Part shown: positions 33,634 to 42,406 of the stretch, piece after piece
Position numbering within the stretch: position 1 is the first letter of the stretch
Layout: each line of letters starts with the position of its first letter
NCBI RefSeq assembly: GCF_003311635.1
Contig: NZ_QEXL01000010.1
Coordinates: forward strand, 62,001 to 126,000
Length of the DNA: 64,000 bases
DNA from: Novacetimonas cocois
GTDB lineage: Bacteria > Pseudomonadota > Alphaproteobacteria > Acetobacterales > Acetobacteraceae
Reading direction: 5' to 3'
Position numbers and translations under genes: made by a program
The notes under the pieces: model-generated
The model's database searches: none
The model's input: only the letters and a program-made list of their open reading frames with translations
Told to the model about the DNA's origin: nothing

Positions 33634-35580
33634 TCAGAACCGGAACACCAGGTTGGACTGGTAATAGGTTCCGCTTGACCCGCCCGCCGCGTTCAGGGCG
33701 CGCGAGGTCATGAAGCGCGAGACATACTGCGTCCATGACAGGTGGGTATTGATCTGCCACGCCAGCGACGCCTGCGGCGCCATGCCGATGAACTTTCCCC
33801 CGAAATTCCCAGAAAAGCTGTATGCGCCAGAGGATTTGTAAACCCGGTCGTTCGTGCTGTCGCGCCAGAACAGGGGATACTTGATCTGGATGCTGACGGA
33901 TTTGAAGGGCGTGATGCGCACCAGCGGCGCAAAGCTGATGAGGTTGGACGCCGTCATGTAGGTCGTGGTGTCGAGGTAGTTCGTCTGCGGATTGAAAGGC
34001 GAGATGTAGGTCCCGATATCCCCGCTTTTCCGGGCGTCATTGCCGCCCGAATACACGTCCGTCTGGATCCCGGCAAACGTATGCAGGTGGTCCTTTGGCA
34101 CGCGGTAGCCGACGATGGAGTTGATGGCATAGGCGCTGACATTGCGCGCGACGTTGGTGCCGGCGTAACGGAAGACGCCGCCCTGCCATATGCCGCCGAC
34201 TGAAAATTCGATCGGCCCGGCCTGTCCGTGCCAGCGCACGCCGAAATTGTTGCGCGTGTTCGATCCCTGCGCCGTGCCGGTCGCCGTTGAAATCGCCCCG
34301 GCCGAGCCCGACAGCTTGTAGCCGATATAGAACGCATCGACGAAGGAATAGCCCCGTTCGCCAAGGAAGCGGAAATCCGGCGGCGCCCATGTGGTGTCGA
34401 AGCCGTACAGGCGCGTGGCGTAATTTTCCGTATCATGGAACATCTTGTTTTCGCTGTCGTTCGTCTGCACGAAATCCCACGCATCAATGCGGATGCGTTT
34501 CCAGATGGCATAAGCGCGAAACCCGTCCCATGACAGTGGCACGTTGGGCGTTTCACGGTTGTACAGCATGTAGGACGGCGCATCGAGGAACTGCTGGCGT
34601 CCGAACATGAATCCTGTCTTGGCCCCCAGCAGGTTCCACTTCGTCTCCACGAACGCCTGCTGCGCATCCAGCCGCTTGCGATAGGTGGAGCCATAGCCGT
34701 ATCCGCCCCACCCGGCCGCATCGGCATTGATCAGCTGTCCGAAGAAACGCAGGTGCGTGCCGATATGCAGGTCCGCGCCATACAGGTTGCGCACGCCAAA
34801 GCGCCCGGAATCGTTGGGTTTCTGCGTGCCGAGGTTGGGGCGGGATTCGAACCAGTTGCGCAGCCGCGTCTCCCCCGAGAAGCTGATCCACACCGACCCG
34901 CTGGAATTGAGGGGGATGTATTTCAGCACGTCGAACGGGTCGCCATGTTTCGTGCTGTTGCGCAGACGGCTCCAGTCCTCGGCCCAGGGGGCGACGCCGT
35001 ACTGGCCCACCGGGCCAAAGCCCGCGGCCTCCCCATTGCCGCGATTGAACACGCCCCAGTCATAGGGATGGCCGTTGATGCGGTTCTGCGCCCCGGTCAT
35101 GACGATCGGCTGTCCCACCGGGTTGGCGTGGGGATAGGTCTGGATCGGCGGACGTGGGCCGACATGCACCGTCAGGTTTTCGGGCTGTCCCCCGGTGGAT
35201 TGTGTCCCGGCGGACGTGCCCGGCGTCGCGGGGGCGGGCGTCGCCGTGGCGGATGTTTTCGCAACCTCGCGTGCGCCCGGTGCCGCATGGGTGGACAGGC
35301 GGTGGGTGGGCGTCACGTCCGTGGCCGCGTGGGCGCGCGTGCCCGCCATCGTGCCCATGGCCCCCAGCGGCAGGACCAGCGCGAAGGCCGCCGCCGGCCG
35401 GACAAGCAGGCCCCGCGCGCCGCGAACGCCGGCAAAGGGGACGCTGGCGATGTGTCTGCTGGCGATGTCCCCACTGGTGATGCCCCCATTGGCGACGGGA
35501 CCATTGGCGGTGTGGGAAATGATGGCCTGCGGGCCTGTCGCTGCTGACCGTGGAAAAGGTGCCATGGGGGGACGGGCCAT
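33634..35580 (-). CDS. Alginate-export (AlgE-like) family outer-membrane porin
   Basis: A 648-residue outer-membrane protein. After a long N-region the signal-like hydrophobic stretch PAAAFALVLPLGAMGTMAG ends at RAHA near residue 85. The barrel domain begins around residue 150 and shows the alginate_exp pattern: SGSVWISFSGETRLRNWFES, GFMFGRQQFLDAPSYMLYNR, WDGFRAYAIWKRIRIDAWDF, and a terminal YYQSNLVFRF with C-terminal Phe. Members export or take up polysaccharides or small anions; no alginate genes are nearby. The unusually long N-terminus suggests the true start may lie inside, but no better codon with a ribosome site is seen. Divergent from the sulfate importer. Confidence 0.88.
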   Translation of the reverse strand: MARPPMAPFPRSAATGPQAIISHTANGPVANGGITSGDIASRHIASVPFAGVRGARGLLVRPAAAFALVLPLGAMGTMAGTRAHAATDVTPTHRLSTHAAPGAREVAKTSATATPAPATPGTSAGTQSTGGQPENLTVHVGPRPPIQTYPHANPVGQPIVMTGAQNRINGHPYDWGVFNRGNGEAAGFGPVGQYGVAPWAEDWSRLRNSTKHGDPFDVLKYIPLNSSGSVWISFSGETRLRNWFESRPNLGTQKPNDSGRFGVRNLYGADLHIGTHLRFFGQLINADAAGWGGYGYGSTYRKRLDAQQAFVETKWNLLGAKTGFMFGRQQFLDAPSYMLYNRETPNVPLSWDGFRAYAIWKRIRIDAWDFVQTNDSENKMFHDTENYATRLYGFDTTWAPPDFRFLGERGYSFVDAFYIGYKLSGSAGAISTATGTAQGSNTRNNFGVRWHGQAGPIEFSVGGIWQGGVFRYAGTNVARNVSAYAINSIVGYRVPKDHLHTFAGIQTDVYSGGNDARKSGDIGTYISPFNPQTNYLDTTTYMTASNLISFAPLVRITPFKSVSIQIKYPLFWRDSTNDRVYKSSGAYSFSGNFGGKFIGMAPQASLAWQINTHLSWTQYVSRFMTSRALNAAGGSSGTYYQSNLVFRF

Positions 35581-35975
35581 CTTTGCGAAGGGGGAATGGA
35601 AAGGCAGGGATATCCGTAATGTGTTTTTATAATACGGTCAACGACGTTAGTTTATGAAACACAACACAATGAAAGTAATTACGTAAAACGCTACCGAGGC
35701 CGGAATCATGAAATGAAAATAACTATATGATATATAACAATAAACATGAACATCTGGGCCGCCATCCCCGTGGCGCATATACCACACATACATATGTAAT
35801 TTACACGAAACACGAACCTGAAAGATGATTATTGACAGGTTTCCGGCGTGTAAATTAGGGTATTAAACGATTGAATATGGTTTATTATCCACCCTCCCGA
35901 TCCCGGTGGCGCGGCCCATAGGCGGCGCGCGGGGACGGGACGCGCCACGCGGGATGCCGACGGGAAAATCCTATC
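35581..35975. other. AT-rich divergent promoter region, porin / sulfate importer
   Basis: A 395-bp AT-rich gap between divergent starts. TTGACA occurs at 35832 but the best -10-like TAAATT is only 13 bases away, so I do not call a promoter. No gene is seen. Confidence 0.4.
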
Positions 35976-37001
35976 ATGAAACCATCGTCCTTTTTCACAC
36001 GTCGCGATGTGCTTGGCGCGGGGCTGGGCGGGGCCGCGCTGCTGGCGTGGCGGCCGCGCGCGGCGCGGGCGGCGACGGGGCTGCTCAACGTCTCCTACGA
36101 CCCGACGCGCGAACTGTATCAGGAGATTGACCGCGCATTTTCCGCGCAGTGGGCGCGCGCGCATGGCGGCGCGGCGGTCATGGTGCGGACCTCCCACGGG
36201 GGATCGGGCGCGCAGGCCCGCTCCGTGCTGGAGGGCGCGCCCGCGGACGTGGTGACGCTGGGCCTTGCCTATGACATCGACATGCTGGCTGCCAGCGGCC
36301 TGCTGTCCGCCGACTGGCAGGGGCGGCTGCCGCACAATTCGACGCCGTTCACCAGCACGATCGTCTTTCTGGTGCGCAAGGGCAATCCGAAGAACATCCA
36401 TGACTGGCCCGACCTGATCCGTGACGGGGTGGAGGTCGTCACCCCCAACCCCAAGACATCGGGCGGGGCGCGCTGGAACTACCTTGCCGCGTGGGGATGG
36501 GCGCTGCGCCAGCCGGGCGGCACGCCGGACACGGCGCGGGCGTACCTACGGTCGCTGTTTTCGCATGTCCCGGTGCTGGAAACCGGCGCGCGCGGCGCGA
36601 CCAACAGCTTCGTTCAGCGCGGATCGGGCGATGTCCTGCTGGCGTGGGAGGACGAGGCCCTGATGGCGACGCGCGACATCGGGCCGGACCAGTTCGATAT
36701 CGTGGTGCCGCCGCTGACCATCCTTGCCGAACCGCCGGTCGCGGTGGTGGACCGCAATGCGAAGGCGCATGGCACGACGGAACTGGCGGGGGCGTACCTG
36801 GATTTCCTGTTCACCGACGCGGGACAGCGGATCGGGGCGAAACATTATTTCCGGCCCGTCACGCCCGCCATCCTGTCGGAAAACCGCGCGACCTTTGCCG
36901 ATACCGCGACATTCGACATCGCCTCGCTGGGCGGGTGGGCGCAGGTGCACAGGACGCATTTCGCCGAAGGCGGCGTCTTTGACGGCATCTATGCCCGATG
37001 A
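35976..37001 (+). CDS. sbp: Sulfate/thiosulfate-binding periplasmic protein
   Basis: A 341-residue solute-binding protein of a sulfate ABC importer. The N-terminus has a twin-arginine-like signal (FFTRRDVLGAGLGGAALLAW, cleavage after ARAA), so Tat export is possible. The mature domain carries the sulfate-binding signatures NVSYDPTRELYQEI, SHGGSGAQARSVL, DVVTLGLAYDIDML, and NPKTSGGARWNYLAAWGWA. Length matches Sbp/CysP. It is the first gene of the operon sbp-cysT-cysW-cysA; the next ATG lies inside its last codons (11-bp overlap). Confidence 0.94.
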   Translation: MKPSSFFTRRDVLGAGLGGAALLAWRPRAARAATGLLNVSYDPTRELYQEIDRAFSAQWARAHGGAAVMVRTSHGGSGAQARSVLEGAPADVVTLGLAYDIDMLAASGLLSADWQGRLPHNSTPFTSTIVFLVRKGNPKNIHDWPDLIRDGVEVVTPNPKTSGGARWNYLAAWGWALRQPGGTPDTARAYLRSLFSHVPVLETGARGATNSFVQRGSGDVLLAWEDEALMATRDIGPDQFDIVVPPLTILAEPPVAVVDRNAKAHGTTELAGAYLDFLFTDAGQRIGAKHYFRPVTPAILSENRATFADTATFDIASLGGWAQVHRTHFAEGGVFDGIYAR

Positions 37002-37911
37002 TGTCGCCCCGATGACGGCGCGTAACGCCATGACCGCCACGGCGGCGTGGGCGCGGGCCCGCATCGCCCCGCGCGGGCGTGATGGCCTGCCGGGCCTGCG
37101 GGTCGGGCTGTCGCTGACGCTGGCGTGGCTGGGGGCGCTGGTGGTCCTGCCGCTGGCGGCACTGCTGGCGCGGCCGTGGGCGGATGGGATGGGCAGTGGC
37201 CTCGCCGTGTTCTGGCACATGCTGCATGACGGGCGGATGCTCGCCGCGCTGCGGGTCAGCTTCGTCTCCGCCCTTGTGGCGGCGGCGGCGGACCTGCTGC
37301 CCGGCGTGGTGATCGCATGGGCGCTGACGCGTGGGGACATTCCGGGGCGGCGGGTCATCGATGCGCTGATCGAACTGCCCTTTGCGCTGCCGACGGCGGT
37401 GGTGGGCATCACGATGGCGACGCTGTATGGCCCGCATGGCTGGATCGGCGGGCCGCTGGCGCGGCTGGGGCTGAAGGTCGCGTTCACCCCGGCGGGGATT
37501 GTCGTGGCGCTGATGTTCGTGGGCCTGCCGTTCGTGGTGCGCACCGTGGCCCCCGTGCTGCGCGCCCTGCCGCGCGAGGCGGAGGAGGCGGCCCGCACCC
37601 TTGGCGCGACGCGGGTGCAGGTGATCGCGCGTATCATCGTCCCCGCGCTGTATCCCGCGCTGCTGACGGCGTTCGCCATGGCGTTCGCGCGCGGGGTGGG
37701 CGAATACGGGTCGGTCATCTTCATCGCGGGGAACCAGCCGTACCATACCGAAATCGCGCCGCTGCTGATTGTCATCCGCCTGCAGGAATATGACACGCGG
37801 GGCGCCAGCCTGATCGGGGTGGTGCTGGTGGCGGTGGCCCTGGCCTCGCTCGGGGGGATCGCATGGCTGCGCCGGCGCGTCGCGCGGGGCGGGCCGGGGG
37901 GTGGCGTATGA
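36991..37911 (+). CDS. cysT: Sulfate ABC transporter permease CysT
   Basis: A 306-residue inner-membrane permease with six or so helices. The CysT signature appears as DIPGRRVIDALIELPFALPT followed by AVVGITMATLYG, and the EAA loop as LPREAEEAARTLGATRVQVI. The C-terminus has FARGVGEYGSVIFIAGN, typical of sulfate permeases. The start at 36991 overlaps sbp by 11 bp; ATGs at 37012 and 37030 are alternatives that shorten the N-terminal tail. The stop overlaps the cysW ATG (ATGA). Confidence 0.93.
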   Translation: MPDDVAPMTARNAMTATAAWARARIAPRGRDGLPGLRVGLSLTLAWLGALVVLPLAALLARPWADGMGSGLAVFWHMLHDGRMLAALRVSFVSALVAAAADLLPGVVIAWALTRGDIPGRRVIDALIELPFALPTAVVGITMATLYGPHGWIGGPLARLGLKVAFTPAGIVVALMFVGLPFVVRTVAPVLRALPREAEEAARTLGATRVQVIARIIVPALYPALLTAFAMAFARGVGEYGSVIFIAGNQPYHTEIAPLLIVIRLQEYDTRGASLIGVVLVAVALASLGGIAWLRRRVARGGPGGGV

Positions 37912-38765
37912 TAAGGACGGGCGACATGACGACGCGGGCCGGGCGCTGGGCCTTTGCCGCGCTGGTGTGGCTGCTGGTGGGGGTCATGGTGGTGCTGCCG
38001 CCCGCGCTGGTGTTCGCCACCGCGCTGCGCCACGGCCTGGTTGCCGCGCTCGATACCCTGCGCGATCCCGATGCGCTGTCGGCCATCCGCCTGACGCTGG
38101 TGATGACGGGGCTGGCGGTGGCGATCAACACGTTCTTTGGCGTGATGGCGGCATGGACGCTGGCGCGGTTTTCCTTTCCGGGGCGCGGGCTGCTGATCGT
38201 GCTGGTGGAACTGCCGCTCAGCGTATCGCCCGTGGTGGGGGGGCTGGTGTGGCTGCTGGTGTTCGGGACGCAGGGATGGTGGGGGGCGGTGCTGGAACGC
38301 TTGGGCTTTCCCGTCATGTTCGCCCCGCCGGGCATCCTGCTGGCGACGCTGTTTGTCACCTTCCCCTATGTCACGCGCACGATGATGCCGATGCTGCGCC
38401 ACATGGGCCGCGCGCAGGAGGAGGCCGCCGTGATGCTGGGGGCCGGGATGTGGCGGGTCCTGTGGCACGTGACCCTGCCGGGGGCGCGTTCGGCGCTGCT
38501 GTCGGGGGTGCTGATGACCACGGCGCGGGCGATGGGCGAATTCGGCGCGGTGTCGGTCGTGTCGGGCCATATTCCCGGCCTGACGGAAACGATGCCCCTG
38601 CATATCGAGACATTGTATAACGGGTACCAGACGGTCGCCGCCTTTGCGATGGCGGCGCTGCTTGCGCTTATGGCGATGGGTGTCGTCGCGGCGCGCGGCG
38701 TGGTCGGGCGCATGGGCAGGAGCGGCGGGGACGTCGCGGCCCGCGGGATTGGGGACATGGCATGA
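37908..38765 (+). CDS. cysW: Sulfate ABC transporter permease CysW
   Basis: A 285-residue permease, partner of CysT. Signatures are NTFFGVMAAWTLARFSFPGR, VELPLSVSPVVGGLVWLLVF, the EAA-type loop GRAQEEAAVMLGAGMWRVLW, and TARAMGEFGAVSVVSGHIPG. The ATG at 37908 overlaps the cysT stop by 4 bp. An earlier in-frame start at 37863 would run inside cysT. The cysA ATG overlaps its own stop in the same way, so the four subunits are translationally coupled. Confidence 0.93.
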   Translation: MIRTGDMTTRAGRWAFAALVWLLVGVMVVLPPALVFATALRHGLVAALDTLRDPDALSAIRLTLVMTGLAVAINTFFGVMAAWTLARFSFPGRGLLIVLVELPLSVSPVVGGLVWLLVFGTQGWWGAVLERLGFPVMFAPPGILLATLFVTFPYVTRTMMPMLRHMGRAQEEAAVMLGAGMWRVLWHVTLPGARSALLSGVLMTTARAMGEFGAVSVVSGHIPGLTETMPLHIETLYNGYQTVAAFAMAALLALMAMGVVAARGVVGRMGRSGGDVAARGIGDMA

Positions 38766-39856
38766 GCTTACGCCTTGAACATCTGACGCGCCGCGTCGCG
38801 CGGCATGGCCGCCCGATTGTCGATGACGTCTCGCTGGAGGTCGCGGACGGCAGCTTTACCGCGCTGCTGGGGCCGTCGGGCGCGGGCAAGACGTCGCTGC
38901 TGCGGATCATCGCCGGGCTGGACGCGCATTGCGACGGGCGCGTGTTCATCAATGCGCAGCGCGTGGACATGATGGAGGCACGGTCGCGCAACATCGGTTT
39001 CGTGTTCCAGAATTACGCCCTGTTCGATCATATGACGGTCGCGCGCAACATCGGATTCGGCCTGTCGATCCGTCCCCGCGCCCTGCGGCCCGATCGCGCG
39101 GGCATCGCCGCGCGGGTGGAGGAACTGCTGGAACTGATGCACCTGCCGGGCATGGGGGGACGGTATCCGCACGAACTGTCGGGCGGACAGCGGCAGCGCG
39201 TGGCGCTGGCCCGCGCGCTGGCGACGGGGCCGCGCGTGCTGCTGCTGGATGAACCGTTCGGCGCGCTGGACCCGCTGGTGCGGCGGCGGATCCGCGGCTG
39301 GCTGCGTGATCTGCATGACCGTCTGGGCCTGACCACCATCCTTGTCACCCACGACCGGCACGAGGCGTGCGAGCTGGCGGATGCCATCGCCCTGATGCGC
39401 GACGGGCGGATCGTGCAGGCCGGCAGCCCGCAACAGCTGCTCGACACGCCCGCGACCCCCTTTGCCATGGAGTTCATGGGCGAGGTCACGCGCCTTGCCG
39501 GGCGGGTTGTGGGGGGACGCTTCATCGCGGACCTGCCCGATGTGCGGCCCGTCATGGCGGGCGGGCCGGATGGCGTGGCGGAACTGCTGGTGCGGGCGGG
39601 GGACGTGCGCCTGCTGCCGGGGCAGGGGGCTGCGACGGCGTGGCTGCGTCAGGCGCATGGACCGATCGGTACGTTCGATGTCATGAGCGGACCGGACACC
39701 ATCCGCCTCGATGCGGTGATCCCGCCGGGCGACGGGCGCATTGTCGTCAACTGCGCGCTGGACGTGTCCGCCGGGCGGGTGGCGCGGGACGGGCAATGGC
39801 TGGGGGCGACGGATGTTCCCGCGCCATCGGGCAGTGCCTGCGTCGCGCGGGCCTGA
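38762..39856 (+). CDS. cysA: Sulfate ABC transporter ATP-binding protein CysA
   Basis: A 364-residue ATPase that powers sulfate import. Walker A is GPSGAGKT (residues 37-44), the Q-loop FVFQNYALFDHMTV, the signature LSGGQRQRVALARAL (about 138-152), Walker B VLLLDEPFGALDP, and the switch His VTHDRHEA. The C-terminal 120 residues form a TOBE-like regulatory domain. It is the last gene of the operon, and a family 1 repeat begins 19 bp after its stop. Its length and gene order match CysA. Confidence 0.94.
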   Translation: MSLRLEHLTRRVARHGRPIVDDVSLEVADGSFTALLGPSGAGKTSLLRIIAGLDAHCDGRVFINAQRVDMMEARSRNIGFVFQNYALFDHMTVARNIGFGLSIRPRALRPDRAGIAARVEELLELMHLPGMGGRYPHELSGGQRQRVALARALATGPRVLLLDEPFGALDPLVRRRIRGWLRDLHDRLGLTTILVTHDRHEACELADAIALMRDGRIVQAGSPQQLLDTPATPFAMEFMGEVTRLAGRVVGGRFIADLPDVRPVMAGGPDGVAELLVRAGDVRLLPGQGAATAWLRQAHGPIGTFDVMSGPDTIRLDAVIPPGDGRIVVNCALDVSAGRVARDGQWLGATDVPAPSGSACVARA

Positions 39857-39874
39857 GCCTGGTGGAAAAGGGGG

Positions 39875-39959
39875 GGATGGTTTCCGGGTGTTGCCGTTTT
39901 TTGGAAATGTGATGTTCTTCTGAAGCTTTTTGAAAAAAGCTTCACCAAAAACTTCTTTT
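39875..39959 (+). repeat. Two-hairpin intergenic repeat, family 1, copy E
   Basis: H1 is intact (GAAGCTTTTTGAAAAAAGCTTC) while H2 is decayed (TTGCCGTTTTTTGGAAATGTGA). It begins 19 bp after the cysA stop, H2 side toward cysA, between convergent genes. Confidence 0.85.
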
Positions 39960-40178
39960 GTGATGATGCGGGGTTTTTGGGGGTGGTGTCCGGAACGTCC
40001 CGACGATGGAGGGCATAAAAAACGCATGCCACGGGGGGGGACCATGACATGCGTGAAGTAATTTCTGCGCCCCGGTTGGCCGGACCCGGCCCTGCTGTCC
40101 CGCACCGTGGGGGATGGCGGGGACACGGGCAACAGGGGGGACGGAATTGACGATCCGTCTCCTCCGGTCGCAGGGGGG
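39960..40178. other. Intergenic remainder, cysA / csbD-like
   Basis: With copy E this forms a 322-bp convergent gap. A short inverted repeat GACGGA/TCCGTC around 40139-40160 may help terminate the csbD-like gene. No gene is visible. Confidence 0.35.
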
Positions 40179-40358
40179 CTAGATCTTGTTGATCGTGCCC
40201 TTGACGCCGCCGACGGCTTTTTCGGCGCTGCCCTTCAGCTTCTGGGCGGTGCCCTTGGCCTCCAGTTCCTCGTTGCCGGTTGCCTTGCCGACGCTTTCCT
40301 TGATGGAGCCAACGGTCCTGTCGGCCGTGCCCTTCATCTTGTCGGTGAATTCACCCAT
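40179..40358 (-). CDS. CsbD-like stress protein
   Basis: A 59-residue, Lys- and Gly-rich hydrophilic protein of the CsbD family: MGEFTDKMKGTADRTVG, then IKESVGKATGNEELEAKG and QKLKGSAEKAVGGVKG. Such proteins are abundant general-stress proteins of unknown mechanism. The start at 40358 is the family's usual start; an upstream ATG at 40379 would add seven residues. It is a single gene with its own upstream gap. Confidence 0.93.
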   Translation of the reverse strand: MGEFTDKMKGTADRTVGSIKESVGKATGNEELEAKGTAQKLKGSAEKAVGGVKGTINKI

Positions 40359-40620
40359 GATTGCGATTCCTGATTCCATTATGTTCGGACCGGGCCTGCC
40401 CGTGCCAGCGCGTTCGCGCCGATACGTCGGTCAGTATGTCCGATGACCGGACCGGATCGGTCGGCCATATGGTTCAAACGTCGTGCCCGATGCGGGGTTG
40501 CATGTGGACCGACAAAAAATAATCCGAATTTACTGTCCGTTTCCATGTATTTCATGAATCTTTATTCATGATTTATTTACACATATCTGCGATACTGAAC
40601 CCGACAGTATCCCGGAATCA

Positions 40621-40690
40621 TAAAAGGTTCTGGTGAAGATTTTTGCAAAAGCTTCGAAAGACATGACATCTTTCAAAAAAGAAACATCTG
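40621..40690 (-). repeat. Two-hairpin intergenic repeat, family 1, copy F (degenerate)
   Basis: The outer arm AAAAGGTTCTGGTG and H1 (GAAGATTTTTGCAAAAGCTTC) are recognisable; H2 and the distal arm have decayed to an AT-rich remnant. Confidence 0.7.
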
Positions 40691-40771
40691 TTTCGATCGG
40701 CAGCCTGTTTCAGGACAAAACCTGAAACATGACAATGTCTGTTCATGCAGCACCATGCCGCTGTGCGGATA

Positions 40772-40801
40772 GGGCGGGCGGAACATCCATCCCGCCCGCC
40801 C
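40772..40801. repeat. Strong GC-rich inverted repeat
   Basis: A perfect 10-bp stem, GGGCGGGCGG / CCGCCCGCCC, with a 10-base loop. No T-run follows on either strand. Confidence 0.7.
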
Positions 40802-40908
40802 GGTGGCCGTCATGAAGGAAAACGGCGGAGGTTCCCGGTTTCCATATTTTTGAAAAACACGGCGTCCATATCGGTTTTCCGGAAAATTCCCACAGCGGGA
40901 ACATCGTC

Positions 40909-40936
40909 GCGACGGGCGGGATGCTTCGCCCGTCGC
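40909..40936 (-). terminator. Hairpin at the 3' end of the Pro-rich protein gene
   Basis: A perfect 10-bp stem, GCGACGGGCG / CGCCCGTCGC, with an 8-base loop, 10 bp beyond the minus-strand stop at 40946. It lacks a T-run, so termination there would be Rho-aided or inefficient. Confidence 0.5.
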
Positions 40937-40945
40937 AATGCCTCC

Positions 40946-41161
40946 TTACCAGTAGGGATAGACCGGCGGCGGCGGTGGAGGCGGTGGCGGGCCATAGCCC
41001 CAGATGGGCGGCGGCGGCCTGCGCCAGACTGGCGGCGGGGGCCGGTGCCATCGCCGTTCATGGCGGGGGCCGTAGTAATAACCGGGGGGTCGCGCCATCG
41101 CAAGGACGGGCGACATCCCGACCAGCAGCAGCGCCAGCGCGCCGAGTATTTTCCTGTTCAT
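40946..41161 (-). CDS. Small secreted Pro/Tyr-rich protein
   Basis: A 71-residue exported protein. The signal peptide is MNRKILGALALLLVGMSPVL with cleavage near AMA. The mature part is basic at first (YYYGPRHERRWHRPPPP) and then almost pure Pro with Tyr/Trp (VWRRPPPPIWGYG, nine prolines in a row, VYPYW). Such proteins are common small envelope proteins of acetic acid bacteria; I know no function. The start at 41161 begins directly with the signal; an ATG at 41188 would add nine residues. Confidence 0.8.
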   Translation of the reverse strand: MNRKILGALALLLVGMSPVLAMARPPGYYYGPRHERRWHRPPPPVWRRPPPPIWGYGPPPPPPPPPVYPYW

Positions 41162-41252
41162 CGTCAATCTCCACAACGGGTCGGTCATGTGCCATCCGAC
41201 AGAACGATTGCGGCAACAGTGGGGAGGGAACGGGGCACGGTCCTGATGGCGG

Positions 41253-41336
41253 TCAGCCGAGCATCAGGCGCAGCGCCACCAGGAATGCCATTGCGACGGC
41301 AAGGGAAACCATCCCCTCGATAAGCTGTTCCTTCAT
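41253..41336 (-). CDS. Very small single-helix membrane protein
   Basis: A 27-residue frame: start MKEQLIEGMVS, hydrophobic LAVAMAFLVALRLMLG, stop. AAGGA lies eight bases upstream of the ATG at 41336, a good ribosome site. The composition (short amphipathic head and one helix) fits a membrane microprotein. No homologue is known to me; the support is the ribosome site and the clean hydrophobic profile. Confidence 0.55.
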   Translation of the reverse strand: MKEQLIEGMVSLAVAMAFLVALRLMLG

Positions 41337-41466
41337 CCCTGTTTCCTTCCCGATCTGCCGAAGGTTTTTTCAGCAGATCATTAAGGTCGCGCGAAACAGG
41401 TGACAAGGCGGGGTATTGCCGGTGGGTCGTCATGTGCCGGTGGGGCGCGGTGCGGCGGGCCGTGCC

Positions 41467-41640
41467 CTACCACCCCCGGCCGGGCGAGGGACCGCCGGGA
41501 CGGCCGCCATACTGGCCACCGCCATGATACCCGTCGCGATAATATCCGTCGCGGTGGTGGTGATGCCAGTCGCGGCCGCCGTAACAGCCCGCCAGCGACA
41601 TGAAGCACGCGAAAATCGCAATCGGGCGCAGCCATGTCAT
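41467..41640 (-). CDS. Small lipoprotein, His/Gly/Tyr-rich
   Basis: A 57-residue lipoprotein. The signal MTWLRPIAIFACFMSLAGC ends in the lipobox LAGC. The mature part is WHHHHRDGYYRDGYHGGGQ followed by Gly/Pro/Arg residues. The His cluster could bind metal. An upstream in-frame ATG at 41724 would place 28 residues before the signal and is rejected. Confidence 0.78.
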   Translation of the reverse strand: MTWLRPIAIFACFMSLAGCYGGRDWHHHHRDGYYRDGYHGGGQYGGRPGGPSPGRGW

Positions 41641-42109
41641 GAAAATGCTTCCCCGGCGGACATGCGCGCGCATGACAGCGTGATGGCGTTGCGCGATGGT
41701 GGGGAATGGGCCGGATGTTGTCATGATGATATGTCCCGTGGCCCGTCATGGGCCCCAAACGCAGGCGCATGTGGATACGCGCCCGGATTCATGAAAGGGA
41801 ACGGATGGCCGGATGCAGGGTTGCCTGTCCTGCGCATGATCCTCCATTCCCCCTTTTCGTGGCATGGGTCCGCCCCGTTCCCCCCTTGCACAGGGCGGAG
41901 ACGAACGGGGCAGGAACATGAGGTGCCGGGGAAATGTGGCGGATTTCGGCCATGTTGATGGCGCGATGAAAAAACCGCCGGAACGGACGGTACGCCAGGC
42001 CGGATGGGGATGGATGGCCGCGATGATGCCAAAAGGCTGTCGCGACCGTCCATGATGTCGCCCCGCCATCGAATGCGATATCCGGCGCGCGGGTGGGGGA
42101 GGGGGAAGG
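41641..42109. other. Intergenic region, no gene recognised
   Basis: A 469-bp gap. The only notable structure is a 9-bp inverted repeat GCCCCGTTC/GAACGGGGC (41872-41911) with a long loop. Open frames here lack signal sequences or ribosome sites. Confidence 0.35.
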
Positions 42110-42313
42110 TCAGTCGTTGCCTGTGGCGCGGTCGAGGCTGCGCCCCGCCTTTTCCGCCGGTCCCTTGGGCGGGTCAAGGGTGTCCTGAACCTTGTTTCCG
42201 AAGTGGTCCACCTTTTCCCCCGCTGTTTCATGATGCCGCTTGCATCCGGCAAGGCCGGTACACGCCAGCGTAAGCGACAGCGTCAGGATGGTCATGGCGC
42301 GTGTGGTTTTCAT
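42110..42313 (-). CDS. Small lipoprotein
   Basis: A 67-residue lipoprotein: MKTTRAMTILTLSLTLACTG then lipobox LAGC at about residue 24. The mature part is highly charged (KRHHETAGEKVDHFGNKVQD, then PKGPAEKAGRSLDRATGND) and resembles small entericidin-like or stress lipoproteins. The start at 42313 precedes the signal; an ATG at 42346 would add 11 residues. No function known. Confidence 0.8.
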   Translation of the reverse strand: MKTTRAMTILTLSLTLACTGLAGCKRHHETAGEKVDHFGNKVQDTLDPPKGPAEKAGRSLDRATGND

Positions 42314-42406
42314 GGTTGGGTTGGCTCCAGATAAAGGAGTACGCAAAACGCCTGCCCTGACATCCGGTTGCCTGCGGGGCGGGGTTTTCGCGTGCCCCCC
42401 GTCACG

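Larger units (their letters stand above)
40359..40945. other. Long intergenic region with repeat copy F and two GC hairpins
   Basis: This 587-bp gap holds the csbD promoter, repeat copy F and two strong GC-rich hairpins (40772-40801 and 40909-40936). An AT-rich stretch lies at 40520-40600. No gene is recognised. Confidence 0.5.

Noticed and set aside
35832-35856. TTGACA with TAAATT upstream of sbp
   Set aside because: The spacer is 13 bases and no better -10 lies at 16-18 bases.
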